Below, piece after piece: positions 63,888-64,000 of a stretch of DNA of 64,000 nucleotides (position 1 is the stretch's first letter; the number at the start of each line of letters is the position of its first letter). This DNA is from Neobacillus driksii. Its GTDB lineage: Bacteria > Bacillota > Bacilli > Bacillales > Cytobacillaceae. The position numbers and the translations under genes are program-made. The stretch covers positions 62,001-126,000 of the forward strand of contig NZ_JACCBX010000012.1 of assembly GCF_013409995.1 (NCBI RefSeq). The letters are read 5' to 3'. The notes under the pieces were generated by a model. It had not been told where the DNA came from. It did no database searches and was given only the letters and a program-made list of their open reading frames with translations.

Positions 63888-64000
63888 TTATTGTTAGATT
63901 AAGGTTATTGAGAAATTAAAATAGTAAAAAAATTTTTTTTGAGGGCTAAAAAGAAGAGTGAAAAGGAGCGTTTTCATACGGGGATTCTACTATAGTTGAC

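Overview
The window looks like the chromosome of a low-GC, spore-forming Bacillaceae of the Neobacillus/Mesobacillus/Bacillus sensu lato kind. The HtpG, IlvC, LeuA-D, PucL/PucM and AdhE sequences read as Bacillus-type. Nearly every gene has a strong AGGAGG-type ribosome site and several start at TTG or GTG. CIRCE, Rex, CodY/CcpA-like and T-box signals are of the Bacillus kind. The genus is inference. No rRNA, tRNA, prophage, transposase or CRISPR array is seen.

Layout. 0-7.7 kb: MATE exporter, PAS-GGDEF-EAL protein, a YuzC/YxeE-like spore protein, a DUF4097 protein, rhodanese plus a bile-acid-symporter-type carrier, and an SRPBCC/ArsR pair with a clear autoregulatory promoter. 7.7-8.4 kb: a 52-bp tandem array (A). 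8.4-11.2 kb: LysE exporter and CIRCE-controlled htpG. 11.3-16.6 kb: LysR regulator divergent from a two-subunit fumarase/tartrate dehydratase, a dicarboxylate symporter, a fumarylacetoacetate-hydrolase-family enzyme and a VOC protein. 16.8-20.3 kb: adhE under a perfect Rex box, a 75-residue protein with its own Rex-like box, and a SET protein. 20.4-30.4 kb: purine catabolism (ade and guaD on the minus strand; uraD, pucL, pucM, allB, allC and an M20 hydrolase on the plus strand), ending in a decayed urease operon. A second 52/53-bp array (B) separates uraD from pucL, exactly where B. subtilis PucL is a single fused protein. 30.3-43.6 kb: azoreductase, peptidases, a cupin, and many small or broken genes. 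43.6-51.2 kb: HIT protein, two unusual histidine-phosphatase fusions, acetyltransferases, DUF3891, YjbQ, ComB and a methyltransferase. 51.5-52.1 kb: a third array (C) with the same core as B. 52.4-63.7 kb: a complete branched-chain amino-acid operon on the minus strand, ilvE-ilvD-[T-box]-ilvB-ilvN-ilvC-leuA-leuB-leuC-leuD, with a promoter and candidate CodY/CcpA sites upstream of ilvE.

How the genes work together. Adenine and guanine deaminases feed the urate branch. UraD, uricase and HIU hydrolase convert urate to allantoin, and AllB and AllC open it. The urease that would use released urea is broken (ureA frameshifted, ureC truncated). The ilv-leu operon makes valine, isoleucine and leucine and carries start-point and attenuation control. 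AdhE, Rex and the small Rex-box gene suggest a fermentative redox response.

Most unusual signal: three intergenic arrays, each with about 11 units of 52-53 bp. Each unit contains a short word and its reverse complement, so that transcripts would fold as a chain of hairpins. Arrays B and C share nearly the same core; A has another sequence but the same period and architecture. A second pattern is a run of frame-broken genes between 29.5 and 41.3 kb. Either this region is decaying or the assembly has indel errors.
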